Of a stretch of 64,000 nucleotides of DNA, positions 45,896-55,267 are shown piece by piece. The translations under genes were made by a program, and so were the position numbers. The notes beneath the pieces were generated by a model, which did no database searches, was not told where the DNA came from, and was given only the letters and a program-made list of their open reading frames with translations. Source of the DNA: CAIWTU01 sp035686205 (GTDB lineage: Bacteria > Desulfobacterota > Desulfuromonadia > Geobacterales > Geobacteraceae); assembly GCA_035686205.1 (NCBI GenBank), contig DASRZQ010000173.1, forward strand, positions 28,443-92,442, in the 5' to 3' direction. Every line of letters begins with the position of its first letter. Within the stretch, counting starts at the first letter, position 1.

Positions 45896-46507
45896 ATGGA
45901 AAAGCTCACCCCGCGCCAGAGAAACGTACTGGAGTTCATAAGCGACTACCTTGACGGCAAGGGATACCCCCCTACCCTGCGGGATATCGCCGACCACCTG
46001 AAGGTGAGCGGCACGCTGGGCGTGATGAAACACCTGGAAGCGCTGGAAAAAAAGGGATTCATCAGGAAAATCTCCGGCACATCGCGGGGCATTACCCTGG
46101 TCGGCCATTCGTCCGGGGCCGTTTCCCTGCCGGTGGTCGGCGTGGTGAGGGCGGGCCTGCCGCAGCCCGCCGTCGAGGATATTGAAGGGTATTTTTCCAT
46201 CGACCGCTCCCAGATGAAAGCGGGAGGCGCCTTCTTTCTCCGGGTAAAAGGGGACTCGATGATCAACGACGCCATACTGGAAGGGGACCTCGCCCTTGTG
46301 CGCCCCCAGAGCACGGCGGTGAACAATGACATCGTCGTGGCCATGATAGACGGTGAAGCCACCCTGAAGCGTTTCTTCCGCAAGAAAAACCAGATCTGCC
46401 TGCGCCCCGCCAACCCCAACTACGAAGACATCATAATACGCGCCGGAGCCGGCGAAGAAGTGTCCATAATCGGCAAGGTCGTCGGCATCTACCGGCCGCT
46501 GGAATAA
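45896..46507 (+). CDS. lexA: SOS repressor LexA
   Basis: 203 residues, normal LexA length. The N-terminal winged helix (LTPRQRNVLEFISDYLDGKGYPPTLRDIA, in part) is followed by the S24 peptidase domain. The self-cleavage site is Ala86-Gly87 (VVRAGLPQ); the catalytic dyad is Ser121 (GDSMIND) and Lys158 (ATLKRFF). GGAGG precedes the ATG. It represses DNA-damage genes and itself through the operator immediately upstream. The next small gene follows after 3 bases. Confidence 0.97.
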   Translation: MEKLTPRQRNVLEFISDYLDGKGYPPTLRDIADHLKVSGTLGVMKHLEALEKKGFIRKISGTSRGITLVGHSSGAVSLPVVGVVRAGLPQPAVEDIEGYFSIDRSQMKAGGAFFLRVKGDSMINDAILEGDLALVRPQSTAVNNDIVVAMIDGEATLKRFFRKKNQICLRPANPNYEDIIIRAGAGEEVSIIGKVVGIYRPLE

Positions 46508-46510
46508 GGC

Positions 46511-46759
46511 ATGATATACAAGGTTCGGGAAAACATCCGCGTGGCCGCGGTCTTCGGGCCCGGCAACCTGCTGCGGCCGGTATGGTTCGACTGGAACAGG
46601 AAGAAGCATACCGTCACGGAGGTCACCTATACCTGGAAAAGCAGGGTCGGCGACGTTACCGTGCTTCATTTCGCGGTAAGCGACGGGACCGCCCTTTACG
46701 AGCTGACATACGACACCGCCGGACAAACCTGGGCGCTCAGCGGTATCGACGCCGAATGA
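46511..46759 (+). CDS. DUF6504-like small protein following lexA
   Basis: 82 residues starting MIYKVRENIRVAAVFGPGNL and rich in beta strands with several tryptophans (VWFDWNRKKHTV, YTWKSRVGDV). It is separated from lexA by 3 bases, so it is in the lexA operon. I recall such genes beside lexA or imuA-type mutagenesis genes in other bacteria, but no polymerase genes lie downstream here. Function unknown. Confidence 0.75.
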   Translation: MIYKVRENIRVAAVFGPGNLLRPVWFDWNRKKHTVTEVTYTWKSRVGDVTVLHFAVSDGTALYELTYDTAGQTWALSGIDAE

Positions 46760-46914
46760 AATCCGGTAAACTTCCCCATTATCGGAAAACAAAACCCTCC
46801 TTTGCACATCGACACCCCGCCTGACGCCTCACGGCTCGAAGCAGGCTTCCTGCCATCGCGTTTGCATTTTGTCCCGGCTATGATAAAAGTAATTTAAACA
46901 CTTGTTTTTAATTT

Positions 46915-47063
46915 TACTTTGTCAGATTACCATCGCGCCCCCATCCCCACCCTGACCCTACCCTTGAAGAGGAGGGAAAAAGTAAGCTCCTCCCCCTTCA
47001 AGGGGGAGGTTGGGAGGGGGATGGGGTGAACAGGAAAGAGACCTTTTGTAATGTGACAAAGTA
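46915..47063. repeat. MITE-like element, 149 bases
   Basis: Terminal inverted repeats of 16 bases at 46915-46930 (TACTTTGTCA-G-ATTAC) and 47048-47063, one mismatch. Inside are long inverted C-rich/G-rich arms of about 39 bases at 46939-46977 and 46988-47026 (start CCCCATCCCC, end GGGGATGGGG) around a short centre. There is no ORF. This is a non-autonomous element or large palindromic repeat, inserted between the lexA operon and the sensor kinase, within the 338-base gap. Confidence 0.85.
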
Positions 47064-47097
47064 GAATTAATTTTCGATTGTTTTAAGGGTGAATCGC

Positions 47098-49200
47098 ATG
47101 GATCCAGAGGGCAAGATCCTGATAATCGGAGACGAACAATTGAATGTCGAACTGATATCCGGCTACCTTTCCGGCGCGGGTTACGAAGTGGTCCTTGCGG
47201 ATTCCGGCAAAGAATCCACTGAGGTCACCGGCACGCCGTTGCCGGACATAATCATCGTCGACATAGCGATGCCGGGCATGGAAGGTTTCGAGATTGTCAG
47301 GACCCTCAAAAGACACCGCAAAACCGGCAGGATCCCCACCATCCTTATTACCGCCCGCAATAACGCCCAGAACACGATAAAGGGGCTTGAGTGCGGCGCG
47401 GACGAATTTCTCGTCAGGCCGGTCAGAAAGCCCGACATCCTGGCCAGCGTCCGGTCTTTCCTGGAGCTGAAGAAACGCCAGGAAAAAATCATGGAAGACA
47501 TCCTGAAGGAGGAGAAGGATTTCGCGGTCAACCTTATCCAGAACATTTCCGCCCCCATATTCGTGCTTGACGCAAACCACAGGATCATCATCTGGAACAA
47601 GGCATGCGAGGAGCTCACCGGTTTCAAGGCAAGCGAAATGATAGGCGACAACAGGCAATGGCAGCCGTTTTATTCAGAACCTCGTCCGACCCTGGCGGAT
47701 GTCGTCATCGACGGAGACACGGATGCCGCCTCCGAGCTGTATCCGGAGTCGACGAAATCACGCATAAATCCGCTGGGGCTGCAAAGCGAGGGATGGTTCA
47801 CGACACGCGGCGGCAGGGAGATTCATCTGTTTTTCGACGCAGAACCGGTTTACGATTCCGAAGGAAAACTGATGGCGGTAATCGAATCGTTCCGGGACAC
47901 CACGGACCGCAAAAGAGCGGAGCTGGCCCTCATCAAAAGCCAGGCGGAACTGCTCGAACGGCACGAACAGCTGCATGCCATTTTCGAACAGGTGGAAACG
48001 GCGAAGCAGGAATGGGAAAGGACGATGGATTGTGTCGGGGACATCGTCATCCTGGCCGGTCAGGATGAAGGAATAAAGAGGTGCAACAAGGCCCTGTGCG
48101 ATTTTACCGGGAAAACGTATGCTGAAATAGTGGGAAAAAACTGGAAGGCATTGTTGTCGGACAGCGGTCTTGATATACCCGCCTCCCCGCCGTACGGCGC
48201 CGGACATTTCCATGAACCGACCGGAAGATGGCTGGTGATGGAGTTCCATGAACTGCCGGGACGCCCCCCGAAAAACGATCCGGGGTCGGTGATAACCCTC
48301 CGGGATGTTACCGAGGTAAAAAAATTCACCAGGGAACTCGAGGAATCCAACATCGAGCTGGAATCCACCCGCGAGAAAATCATCCGGCAGGAAAAGATGG
48401 CATGCATCGGCCGGCTTGCGGCGGGAGTCGCGCATGAGGTCAATAACCCCGTCAGCTATATCTCCAGCAACCTGAACACCCTTGCGAAATATGTCCAGGT
48501 CCTTGAAAATTTTATCAGGGCCCAGTCGGAAATGTTAGACGAAACCGGGATCCCGGAATTGGCCGGGGCCCTGCTGGAAATCAGAAAAGATATGAGGCTT
48601 GACCACATATTGCCGGACGCCAGAGACCTGATCAGGGAGTCTATTGAAGGCGCGAACCGGATAAAAACGATTGTCGGGGACCTGATAAATTTTTCCAGGA
48701 TTGACGAGTCGGGCTACATTGACGCCGATATCAACGAGTGCGTGGAAAGCGCCATCAAGATAGTCTGGAACGAATTGAAACAGAAGGCGACGACGGTCCG
48801 GAACCTGGGCCGCATCCCCCGGATAAAGTGCAATCCGCGCCAGCTGAACCAGGTTTTCGTGAACCTGCTGGTCAATGCGGCGCAAGCCATCGAACAGCAG
48901 GGGCTGATAACGGTCAGGACATGGCATGAGAGCGATTCAATATACGTTTCCATAACCGACACGGGTTGCGGCATTCCCGAATCAATCCTCGACCGCATAT
49001 TCGAACCTTTTTTCACCACGAAAGAGGCCGGCAAGGGAGCCGGCCTCGGGTTGTCCATAACATACGACATCATCAAGAAACATGACGGCGAAATATCCGT
49101 CGAAAGTGAAATCGGCAAAGGCACGACCTTTGCCGTCCGTCTGCCGGTAAAGGATGGAAACGGCAATGGAAGAAAAGATCAGGATTCTTTGCGTCGATGA
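47098..49200 (+). CDS. Hybrid sensor kinase (REC, PAS, PAS, HisKA, HATPase)
   Basis: 700 residues from the ATG at 47098; a GTG nine bases earlier is too close to AAGGG. An N-terminal receiver domain (about 5-120) has GDEQL in place of the usual DDE acidic pair, an intact phosphorylation aspartate (IIIVDIAMPG), and FLVRPVRKPD where the invariant lysine is expected, so it is degenerate. Two PAS domains follow (about 145-285 and 310-425), then HisKA (GVAHEVNNPVSYI, histidine near 450) and the ATPase domain (NAAQAI, DTGCGI, GLGLSI). No membrane segment. It is soluble and overlaps the next regulator. Confidence 0.9.
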   Translation: MDPEGKILIIGDEQLNVELISGYLSGAGYEVVLADSGKESTEVTGTPLPDIIIVDIAMPGMEGFEIVRTLKRHRKTGRIPTILITARNNAQNTIKGLECGADEFLVRPVRKPDILASVRSFLELKKRQEKIMEDILKEEKDFAVNLIQNISAPIFVLDANHRIIIWNKACEELTGFKASEMIGDNRQWQPFYSEPRPTLADVVIDGDTDAASELYPESTKSRINPLGLQSEGWFTTRGGREIHLFFDAEPVYDSEGKLMAVIESFRDTTDRKRAELALIKSQAELLERHEQLHAIFEQVETAKQEWERTMDCVGDIVILAGQDEGIKRCNKALCDFTGKTYAEIVGKNWKALLSDSGLDIPASPPYGAGHFHEPTGRWLVMEFHELPGRPPKNDPGSVITLRDVTEVKKFTRELEESNIELESTREKIIRQEKMACIGRLAAGVAHEVNNPVSYISSNLNTLAKYVQVLENFIRAQSEMLDETGIPELAGALLEIRKDMRLDHILPDARDLIRESIEGANRIKTIVGDLINFSRIDESGYIDADINECVESAIKIVWNELKQKATTVRNLGRIPRIKCNPRQLNQVFVNLLVNAAQAIEQQGLITVRTWHESDSIYVSITDTGCGIPESILDRIFEPFFTTKEAGKGAGLGLSITYDIIKKHDGEISVESEIGKGTTFAVRLPVKDGNGNGRKDQDSLRR

Positions 49201-49975
49201 CGAACTCAACGTCCTGAAGGCGCTGGAAAGAAGCCTCGCCGCCGAGGATTGCGAAATACTGTCCGCCTCTTCGGGACTTGAGGGGCTATCCGTTCTAAGG
49301 GCAGTCTCCCCGGTCCATGTCGTAATTTCCGACTACAGGATGCCGGGGATGAGCGGGGTGGAATTTCTCCGGGAAGTCTGCAGGGAGTGGCCCGATACCG
49401 TTCGCATGGTCCTTTCGGCTTATGCGGACAGCGAGTCGATTATTTACTACGTTAACGAAGGGCACATCTATCGTTTCATTTCGAAACCATGGGTTGACAC
49501 GGAGTTGAAAAACTCCATAAGCAGCGCCTTGGAGCTTTATTTTCTAAACAGGAAAAATATTCTGCTCAGCAATGAACTGCTGCTGAAAATCGAGGAACTC
49601 AAGCAGGCCAATTTCCAGCTCGGATTCTTGAGAACGGGTGAAAAGGCGCTGTTGGACAACGCGTCCGCAAGCATTAACGAAATCATTCTCGATTCCCTGC
49701 CGGCAGGCGTTGTCGCCATAGACCGCAATGAGTCGGTAATCCTGTGCAACAGGGAGGCGCAAAACATTTTCCGAAGCCGCGGAACAGGATACGGCGACGA
49801 CGACATCATGATACTCCCCCGGGCCATCAATGATTTCATTGCCCGGCCGCGCGGCCGCGAACCCTTGACCGGCAAGGTCCTGCTGGACGGGGAACCGCTT
49901 CGGATAACCGCGGTTTTTCCGGACGATCCGGGGAAACCGGCAGTTATTCTCATGATCGAACGCGATCGTTTTTGA
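49166..49975 (+). CDS. Response regulator with PAS-like output
   Basis: 269 residues from the ATG at 49166; an ATG 12 bases earlier is also possible. Receiver domain at 1-120: ILCVDDELNVL, phosphorylation aspartate in VISDYRMPGMSG, conserved lysine in ISKPW; the YRFISKPW end is typical of the RpfG-like receiver group. A coiled-coil linker follows, then a PAS-like domain near 175-265 (ILDSLPAGVVAIDRNESVILCNREAQNIF, in part). It has no DNA-binding or enzymatic output. It starts inside the kinase reading frame end and is probably its partner. Confidence 0.87.
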   Translation: MEEKIRILCVDDELNVLKALERSLAAEDCEILSASSGLEGLSVLRAVSPVHVVISDYRMPGMSGVEFLREVCREWPDTVRMVLSAYADSESIIYYVNEGHIYRFISKPWVDTELKNSISSALELYFLNRKNILLSNELLLKIEELKQANFQLGFLRTGEKALLDNASASINEIILDSLPAGVVAIDRNESVILCNREAQNIFRSRGTGYGDDDIMILPRAINDFIARPRGREPLTGKVLLDGEPLRITAVFPDDPGKPAVILMIERDRF

Positions 49976-50013
49976 TTGCCGGGGCATCAGCCGGCCTCGG
50001 GTCGGAGCGAACC

Positions 50014-50439
50014 ATGAAGAACCGGATTCTGATCGTTGACAACGAGCCTGACATAATTTTCGCTTTTCAACAAACCCTTCTGCGCGAACCATACGAAATC
50101 CATTTCGCCTTCGGCAGTGAAGGCGCCCTCAAGGTCCTGAACCGCACGAGCGTCAAGGCTGTCATTTCCGACCAGTGCCTGCCCCGCATGGAAGGGGCGG
50201 AATTACTTTCGATAATTAAAGTCAAACATCCGGAAACGGTAAGGATAATACTCAGCGGAAGCACAAGCGTCGCGGATGCGATAAAGGCCGTCAATGCGGG
50301 AGAGGTTTACCGGTTTCTCGTCAAGCCCTGGAATGACGCGGAAATTATCGCGGCGTTACGATCGGCCGTTGAAAAGTATGATGCCGAAATGGAAACCAGA
50401 CGACTGCTTGAAGAGGCAAAAAGAAACCGTCGGGCATGA
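50014..50439 (+). CDS. Single-domain response regulator (RpfG-like receiver)
   Basis: 141 residues from the ATG at 50014, which has GGAG upstream; the frame is open to 49972. A receiver only: ILIVDNEPDIIF (one acidic residue of the usual pair is asparagine), phosphorylation aspartate in VISDQCLPRMEG, and RFLVKPW. A short coiled coil ends the protein. It closes a three-gene plus-strand phosphorelay. Without an output domain it probably passes phosphate or blocks another regulator. Confidence 0.88.
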   Translation: MKNRILIVDNEPDIIFAFQQTLLREPYEIHFAFGSEGALKVLNRTSVKAVISDQCLPRMEGAELLSIIKVKHPETVRIILSGSTSVADAIKAVNAGEVYRFLVKPWNDAEIIAALRSAVEKYDAEMETRRLLEEAKRNRRA

Positions 50440-50466
50440 AGGCGCGGAAAAGCGCCCCGTTTTCCT

Positions 50467-51765
50467 TCAGCGGCGGAGCATGTCCATGACGACGGCCGTC
50501 ATGGCCTTGACGCCGGTTTTGATGCTCGGTTCGGGCAGAGGAGCGAAGGCTGGGTTGTGGATGCCGGGCAGCGGGGCGTCTTCGGCGGCGCAAGCCGCCA
50601 CTTTTTCCGGGTCCGACACCCCGAGCCAGAAATAGAACAGGGGTATTTCCGGCTCAACGCGGCCGAATTGGGCAAAATCATCGCTTGCAGAGATCGGATC
50701 TATTTTTACGGCATTTTCCTCCCCCAAGAGGCCCCGGAACAGCTCTCCCATGCGGACTGAAATCTCCGGATCGCTGTAAATCGGCGGCCCCGTCATCTCG
50801 ACCGACAGGACGGGCATCCTGTCCCGCGGAACGCCCGCCGCAACGGCAACCCCATTGACAATGCGCTCAATGGCCGATTTTATCCGCAGGTCCACATCGG
50901 GAGAAAAGTAACGATAGTTTATCTTGAGCGCAACTTCATCGGGAATGATGTTGCTCCTGGAACCGCCGTGTATTGAACCGACCGTCACAACGGCGGTCTC
51001 TTTCGGATCGATCTCCCTGCTGACTATCGTCTGCAGCAGCATTACCGTTCCGGCGGCCATGACAATGGGATCTTTTACCTCATGGGGCCGCGATCCGTGC
51101 CCTCCGACGCCGCGGATCCTCAGGTCGAGAGACGCGCAGCCCGCCATGGTATCCCCGACGCAGTACCCGACTTTTCCCGCGGGCAGAGGCGGATTCACAT
51201 GCAGGGCAATAATGCAATCCGGCCTCGGGAACCTTGTGAAGAGGCCGTCTTCGATCATCGCCAGGGCGCCCGTGCCGGTTTCCTCGGCCGGCTGCCCGAT
51301 CATGACCAGGGTGCCCTTCCATTTCCCTGCAAATTGCGCCAGCAGGCGCGCCGCCCCGATCAGCACGGTCATGTGGACATCGTGGCCGCAGGCGTGCATG
51401 ACGCCGTCTTCCCGGCTGTCGCCCATGCCCCCTGATCCGCAGGCGTAGGGAAGGCCAGTCTTTTCCAGGATCGGCAAGGCGTCCAGGTCGGCCCTGACCA
51501 TAACCGTCGGGCCCTCGCCATTTGCCAGCACGCCCACCACGCCGTGACCGCCGACCCCGCGTGTGATCCGGAACCCGGTGGCTTCCAGTTCCGCCGCAAA
51601 CCTCCGCGAGGTATTCTCTTCAACTCCCGACAGTTCCGGATTGGCATGAAAATAACGGTAAAGGTCAAACAGGCTTTCATATTCCCTGTCAGCGGCGGCG
51701 GAGATTTCGTCGAAATCACCGCGGGACAGTCCTTCATACTTTCGGATCGGTCCGGAAAAAGACAT
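50467..51765 (-). CDS. M20-family amidohydrolase (hippurate/N-acyl-amino-acid hydrolase type)
   Basis: 432 residues. The M20D pattern is present: VMVRADLDALPI, then HACGHDVHMTVLIGAA with the metal-binding cysteine and histidine, IGQPAEETGTGA, and IIALHVNPPLPAG. It is cytoplasmic with no signal peptide. It removes acyl groups from amino acids or related amides. The neighbouring SYLF gene is upstream, with 3 bases between. Confidence 0.92.
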   Translation of the reverse strand: MSFSGPIRKYEGLSRGDFDEISAAADREYESLFDLYRYFHANPELSGVEENTSRRFAAELEATGFRITRGVGGHGVVGVLANGEGPTVMVRADLDALPILEKTGLPYACGSGGMGDSREDGVMHACGHDVHMTVLIGAARLLAQFAGKWKGTLVMIGQPAEETGTGALAMIEDGLFTRFPRPDCIIALHVNPPLPAGKVGYCVGDTMAGCASLDLRIRGVGGHGSRPHEVKDPIVMAAGTVMLLQTIVSREIDPKETAVVTVGSIHGGSRSNIIPDEVALKINYRYFSPDVDLRIKSAIERIVNGVAVAAGVPRDRMPVLSVEMTGPPIYSDPEISVRMGELFRGLLGEENAVKIDPISASDDFAQFGRVEPEIPLFYFWLGVSDPEKVAACAAEDAPLPGIHNPAFAPLPEPSIKTGVKAMTAVVMDMLRR

Positions 51766-51768
51766 CTG

Positions 51769-52563
51769 CTACTCCAGGTTATGCTCGGAGGCATACTCGG
51801 TCAGTATTTTTTTCAGGTTTTCCGCGGACTGCGAGTAATTCTCCTTATCCGTGAATATATCGCCTGCCCCGATTCCCCGGTGGCCGTAGAAAACCGAATT
51901 GGCATCGTTATCGATCTGGATGGCGGCCCCTTCCAGGGATACGCCGGCGAACAGGCCGCGGTTCCTTGAGTAGGAATATATCTCCGCCTTCAGCTGCACA
52001 TCGGTGGCCGCTTCCACGCTTCTCCCCACCGGACCGGCCGCGACGCTCGCATCAGCGCCGAGGGTGAATTTGCCTTTCGTTATGCCGTTTATGCTTTTGC
52101 TGCTTTTGAATACCAGTATCACATCAGTCGACTGAACGCCGATCTGCCACCCGAAGCCGCCCCCGAGGAGCTTGAGGAATACCGGATTGCTCCATCCCCC
52201 TTCCTTTGAATGCACCAGCATTACGCCGCTTCCGTAACGCCCTCCCAGGAAGAAAGCCGCCTTGAGAATGCCTGGAATTATGGCTATGCCGTACGCATTT
52301 CTCAGAAGAGCGGGAGGGATAACCTGTTCGGGTATTTTAAGTATTTCATGCAGCACTTCGGCCGCCGCGTTGATTTTTGCCGTCTCCTCGAAGGCCCTGA
52401 CGCTCTTCTCCGGCTGCTCGACAGGCGGCTTGCTGTCTATGGTCTCCTTCGAGGCCAGCAAAATTCTCGTATTATCATCCCAGGCGAATGCGGGCGTGAC
52501 GGATGCGAAAACCGCCAGAAGGCAAAAAGCCGCTTTCCATTGAAGAGGGATCTCTTTCGTCAT
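51769..52563 (-). CDS. SYLF/Ysc84-domain exported protein
   Basis: 264 residues with a signal peptide (cleavage near AFAWDD, residue 27). The SYLF domain at about 60-250 contains AIIPGILKAAFFLGGRYGSGVM and WSNPVFLKLLGGGFGWQIGVQ (in part). The family binds phosphoinositides in eukaryotes; in bacteria such exported members have no settled role. AAGGAG precedes the ATG. It is 3 bases from the M20 gene, so the pair is co-transcribed. Confidence 0.9.
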   Translation of the reverse strand: MTKEIPLQWKAAFCLLAVFASVTPAFAWDDNTRILLASKETIDSKPPVEQPEKSVRAFEETAKINAAAEVLHEILKIPEQVIPPALLRNAYGIAIIPGILKAAFFLGGRYGSGVMLVHSKEGGWSNPVFLKLLGGGFGWQIGVQSTDVILVFKSSKSINGITKGKFTLGADASVAAGPVGRSVEAATDVQLKAEIYSYSRNRGLFAGVSLEGAAIQIDNDANSVFYGHRGIGAGDIFTDKENYSQSAENLKKILTEYASEHNLE

Positions 52564-52737
52564 TTCCGACTCCTTTCAGGGTACCCCCGGTCAGGCGCAT
52601 CCGACGGCGGAACACGGCCCGACCGTGTGCGCAGGCCTTCCGCGGGCCCGTCAATTTGCTGGAGTGATCGAATCATTGGAAGCCACTATAACCTATATAA
52701 GCATAAAATGCAAAACAAGGCCTGACGGCCATGATTT

Positions 52738-54012
52738 TCAGGAAAACCGGCCGATCTGGACATTTCTCAGCAGCGCGAGCTGATTCCCGATGTCCGTGGA
52801 GGACTCGAGGCCGGCCCACCGCAAAAGCGCCGGAACGGCTTCTTCCGGCCGGGACCTTGGATAAGGGCCCGCGGAAAGGTGATGGATAAGCTTCATGGTT
52901 TTCAAGCCGTCGAACCAGCCGTGAAAGGCCGACGACAGGCCGGCAATGTCGCGGCTCGCGCGCCTGAGTTTTTCCCAGATCTCCGGAAAACCATTATCGT
53001 CCAGATATCCGTGCAAATGTCCGGAAATGTCCCCGCTCCGGGCATGGATTTCCCGTCCGGGCCGGTCAATATGTTTTGCCACCAGGGCCAGCCATTCCCC
53101 CAGCGTCTGGAAGCATTCGGCGCGGTAAAACAATACCGCCTCATCCCCGTCGGCAAGAAGTCGGCCGACACTTCGGCCGGTGCCGAAAGGGACCCGATGC
53201 GAAGCCCTTGCCGAGGGATAGACCACCGTCCCTTCCACCTGGGCCACGCCCGACGTTCTCCGCAGCTGCTGGAGAAAATAGAAATCTTCTCCGGCGGTCC
53301 GGGTGTTCATTCCCCCGGCCTTTGCATACGCCCCGGCCGTACACGCCATTGCGCTCCCGACGGTATGAAAGGCATAGGGAGAATCCGCCCTGGCCAGCCC
53401 CTGCACGTAGCACCTCAGGAAAAGCTCGTAACGCCTTATGGCTTCGTCATTGCGCGGCGAATCTCCCTCCCGGTGCCTGAAAGGAATGACGGCACCGCCG
53501 CAAGCCACCGTCCGGAAATGATTGACAAGGGCGGGAAGATAATCCGGCCGGACCAGGGTATCGGCATCCAGGGCGACGAGAAGCGCCTCGCCCCGGCCAT
53601 GGTCCAGCCGGGGCAAGGCGAAATCGAAACCGATCTTGCGGGCCAGCCCCACCCCTCCGCCCCTGGCGGACAGTTCCTTTCCCGGCGAAGCGGCATCCAC
53701 CCAGGCGAGATTGATCGTGCGGGGGAAGTCATTCCCCTGCTCCAGTCGCTTCAGCAGGCGAAAATTATCCTCCTTGTCCGCCGGGTCCGCATCGGCCCGG
53801 TGATTGACCACCACCAGGACCAGGAACCGGGAAAGCAGGTCGAGGGGATTCCGGGCCAGCGAAACCAGGGTCGCGGGAAGACTCTCGTTTTCCGCCAGGG
53901 AGGGGATCACGACGGCGCCCGCGAACTTATCGCCCGTGGCGCCGCTTATCTGCCACGGTCCGTCAACGCCGCGCGAGTCGAGGTATTTTTTTATTTGAAC
54001 GGGGATCGGCAA
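52738..54012 (-). CDS. Glycosyltransferase family 2-like protein
   Basis: 424 residues from a TTG at 54012, supported by TTTGGAG 7 bases upstream. The N-terminal segment (AGAVVIPSLAENESLPATL) is a nucleotide-sugar binding strand; ALDADTLVRPDYL carries the DxD. AGEDFYFLQQL matches the acceptor-site ED motif of GT-A enzymes. The C-terminal 170 residues are unassigned. No cell-surface polysaccharide genes are adjacent, so the acceptor is unknown. Confidence 0.85.
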   Translation of the reverse strand: MPIPVQIKKYLDSRGVDGPWQISGATGDKFAGAVVIPSLAENESLPATLVSLARNPLDLLSRFLVLVVVNHRADADPADKEDNFRLLKRLEQGNDFPRTINLAWVDAASPGKELSARGGGVGLARKIGFDFALPRLDHGRGEALLVALDADTLVRPDYLPALVNHFRTVACGGAVIPFRHREGDSPRNDEAIRRYELFLRCYVQGLARADSPYAFHTVGSAMACTAGAYAKAGGMNTRTAGEDFYFLQQLRRTSGVAQVEGTVVYPSARASHRVPFGTGRSVGRLLADGDEAVLFYRAECFQTLGEWLALVAKHIDRPGREIHARSGDISGHLHGYLDDNGFPEIWEKLRRASRDIAGLSSAFHGWFDGLKTMKLIHHLSAGPYPRSRPEEAVPALLRWAGLESSTDIGNQLALLRNVQIGRFS

Positions 54013-54035
54013 TATGGGACTCCAAAGTACCTGTT

Positions 54036-54166
54036 TTCATAAATTTGATGTCATCTCGACCAAAGGGAGAGATCTTAATGCATGCGGCCAAATCTTCCAG
54101 ATTTCTCTCTTTGTTCGTATTGACGACATTTCCGTAAGAATGTCTATTCGTCATCGAATTTATGAA
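54036..54166. repeat. Large imperfect palindrome (REP/MITE-like), about 131 bases
   Basis: Outer arms TTCATAAATTTGATG (54036-54050) and CATCGAATTTATGAA (54152-54166). Inner arms at 54061-54076 (CAAAGGGAGAGATCTT) and 54099-54113 (AGATTTCTCTCTTTG), 13 of 15 matching. The TCTCGACCAAAGGGAGAGATCTT theme resembles a repeat I recall from several bacterial genomes. There is no ORF. Confidence 0.75.
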
Positions 54167-54196
54167 TGAATATATTAAGTCATTTTGTGGATAACT

Positions 54197-55267
54197 TTAT
54201 TTATCCGCCGTCTGACGGAAAGATTCACCGGCTTTACGAAGCATCCAGATTACGGCAATTATTCCCGCCGCCAGCGCGACGAAAAACATGATCATCGGCG
54301 AATATTGCGGTATCAGGATGAGAGAACCGGGGGAAAAATACGGTTTCAGGTAGCCGGTCCTGACGAAATCCCGGATGAAAGACATGATGAAAATCAGCGG
54401 CACGGCAAGCGCCGCACTGACGTATACCTTCCGTTTCATGCCGGCCGCGAAAACAAGCAGGGCGAGACAGAAGCCGGCAACCAGAAAGATCGTGGCCGGG
54501 ACATTGCCGCCCAAAAAGGATACCATTACCCTGCGGGGAAGCGACAGAAGGAATATGAAGCCGGCCACGATCTGCAGGCCGGTCATGACGGAGAAAACAT
54601 TCATCCCGGTTCTTTCCGTGGCGGCGCGGATTTCAGGATCCATCGTCCTCCTGAATTTTCCGAAAAGGGCAACGAACAGTCCGCCGACCGCAATTGCGCC
54701 GATCATGAAATGAAGGTACCGCGGGAAAAGCGCCGGATCATCGAGATTCAGGGCCGTCCCGGCGGTATGTTCGAAATAGGCGTTCCACTTCTGCGGATTG
54801 AGCATAAGCGTCATGTTGTTGGAATAAATGAATGCAATCGACAGAAAAGCGGCCAGTGACAGAAATATCGCCGCCCCGCTCAGCCTCCCCGGGCGGAGAA
54901 ACCTGAAGTCGAACAGGTACGCCGCGTAATACGCCGCGATCAGGAGCGGAATGACCGATATCCAGTAAATACCGATCAGGACGGAACTCGTGTAAAAGAG
55001 CGAGCCGTAGATGACCTGCAGGAACAGGAGCGCAGCGACGCCCAGGTTTACCGCGAAGGCTATCAAAAACGGGATTGCCCGCGCAAGTTCATGGGACAGC
55101 TTTTTCATCGTCTCGTCTTTACTCATGCGGGCAAAGGCGGCAACGGCCGTCGAGCCGACCATCGCGTTCATCAGGATCAGATGAAGCGGGAAGACTGCCA
55201 TCAACAGGAATTTGAAATATCCCCATGCAACCGGGATCGGATCGGGTGTCGGCAGCAGAGCATTCAT
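54197..55267 (-). CDS. Membrane subunit of a bd-superfamily complex (probable subunit II-like)
   Basis: 356 residues with about nine membrane helices and very few charged loops. It begins by overlapping the stop of the subunit I gene (ATGA), so the two are coupled. It starts PVAWGYFKFLLMAVFPLHLILMN and has many aromatic and histidine residues in helices, including FPLHLI near 33 and RYLHFMIGAI near 180. There is no CxxCH. It is not the standard CydB, which is shorter and has a different N-terminus. Role as electron-transfer partner is inferred only from the overlap. Confidence 0.65.
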   Translation of the reverse strand: MNALLPTPDPIPVAWGYFKFLLMAVFPLHLILMNAMVGSTAVAAFARMSKDETMKKLSHELARAIPFLIAFAVNLGVAALLFLQVIYGSLFYTSSVLIGIYWISVIPLLIAAYYAAYLFDFRFLRPGRLSGAAIFLSLAAFLSIAFIYSNNMTLMLNPQKWNAYFEHTAGTALNLDDPALFPRYLHFMIGAIAVGGLFVALFGKFRRTMDPEIRAATERTGMNVFSVMTGLQIVAGFIFLLSLPRRVMVSFLGGNVPATIFLVAGFCLALLVFAAGMKRKVYVSAALAVPLIFIMSFIRDFVRTGYLKPYFSPGSLILIPQYSPMIMFFVALAAGIIAVIWMLRKAGESFRQTADK

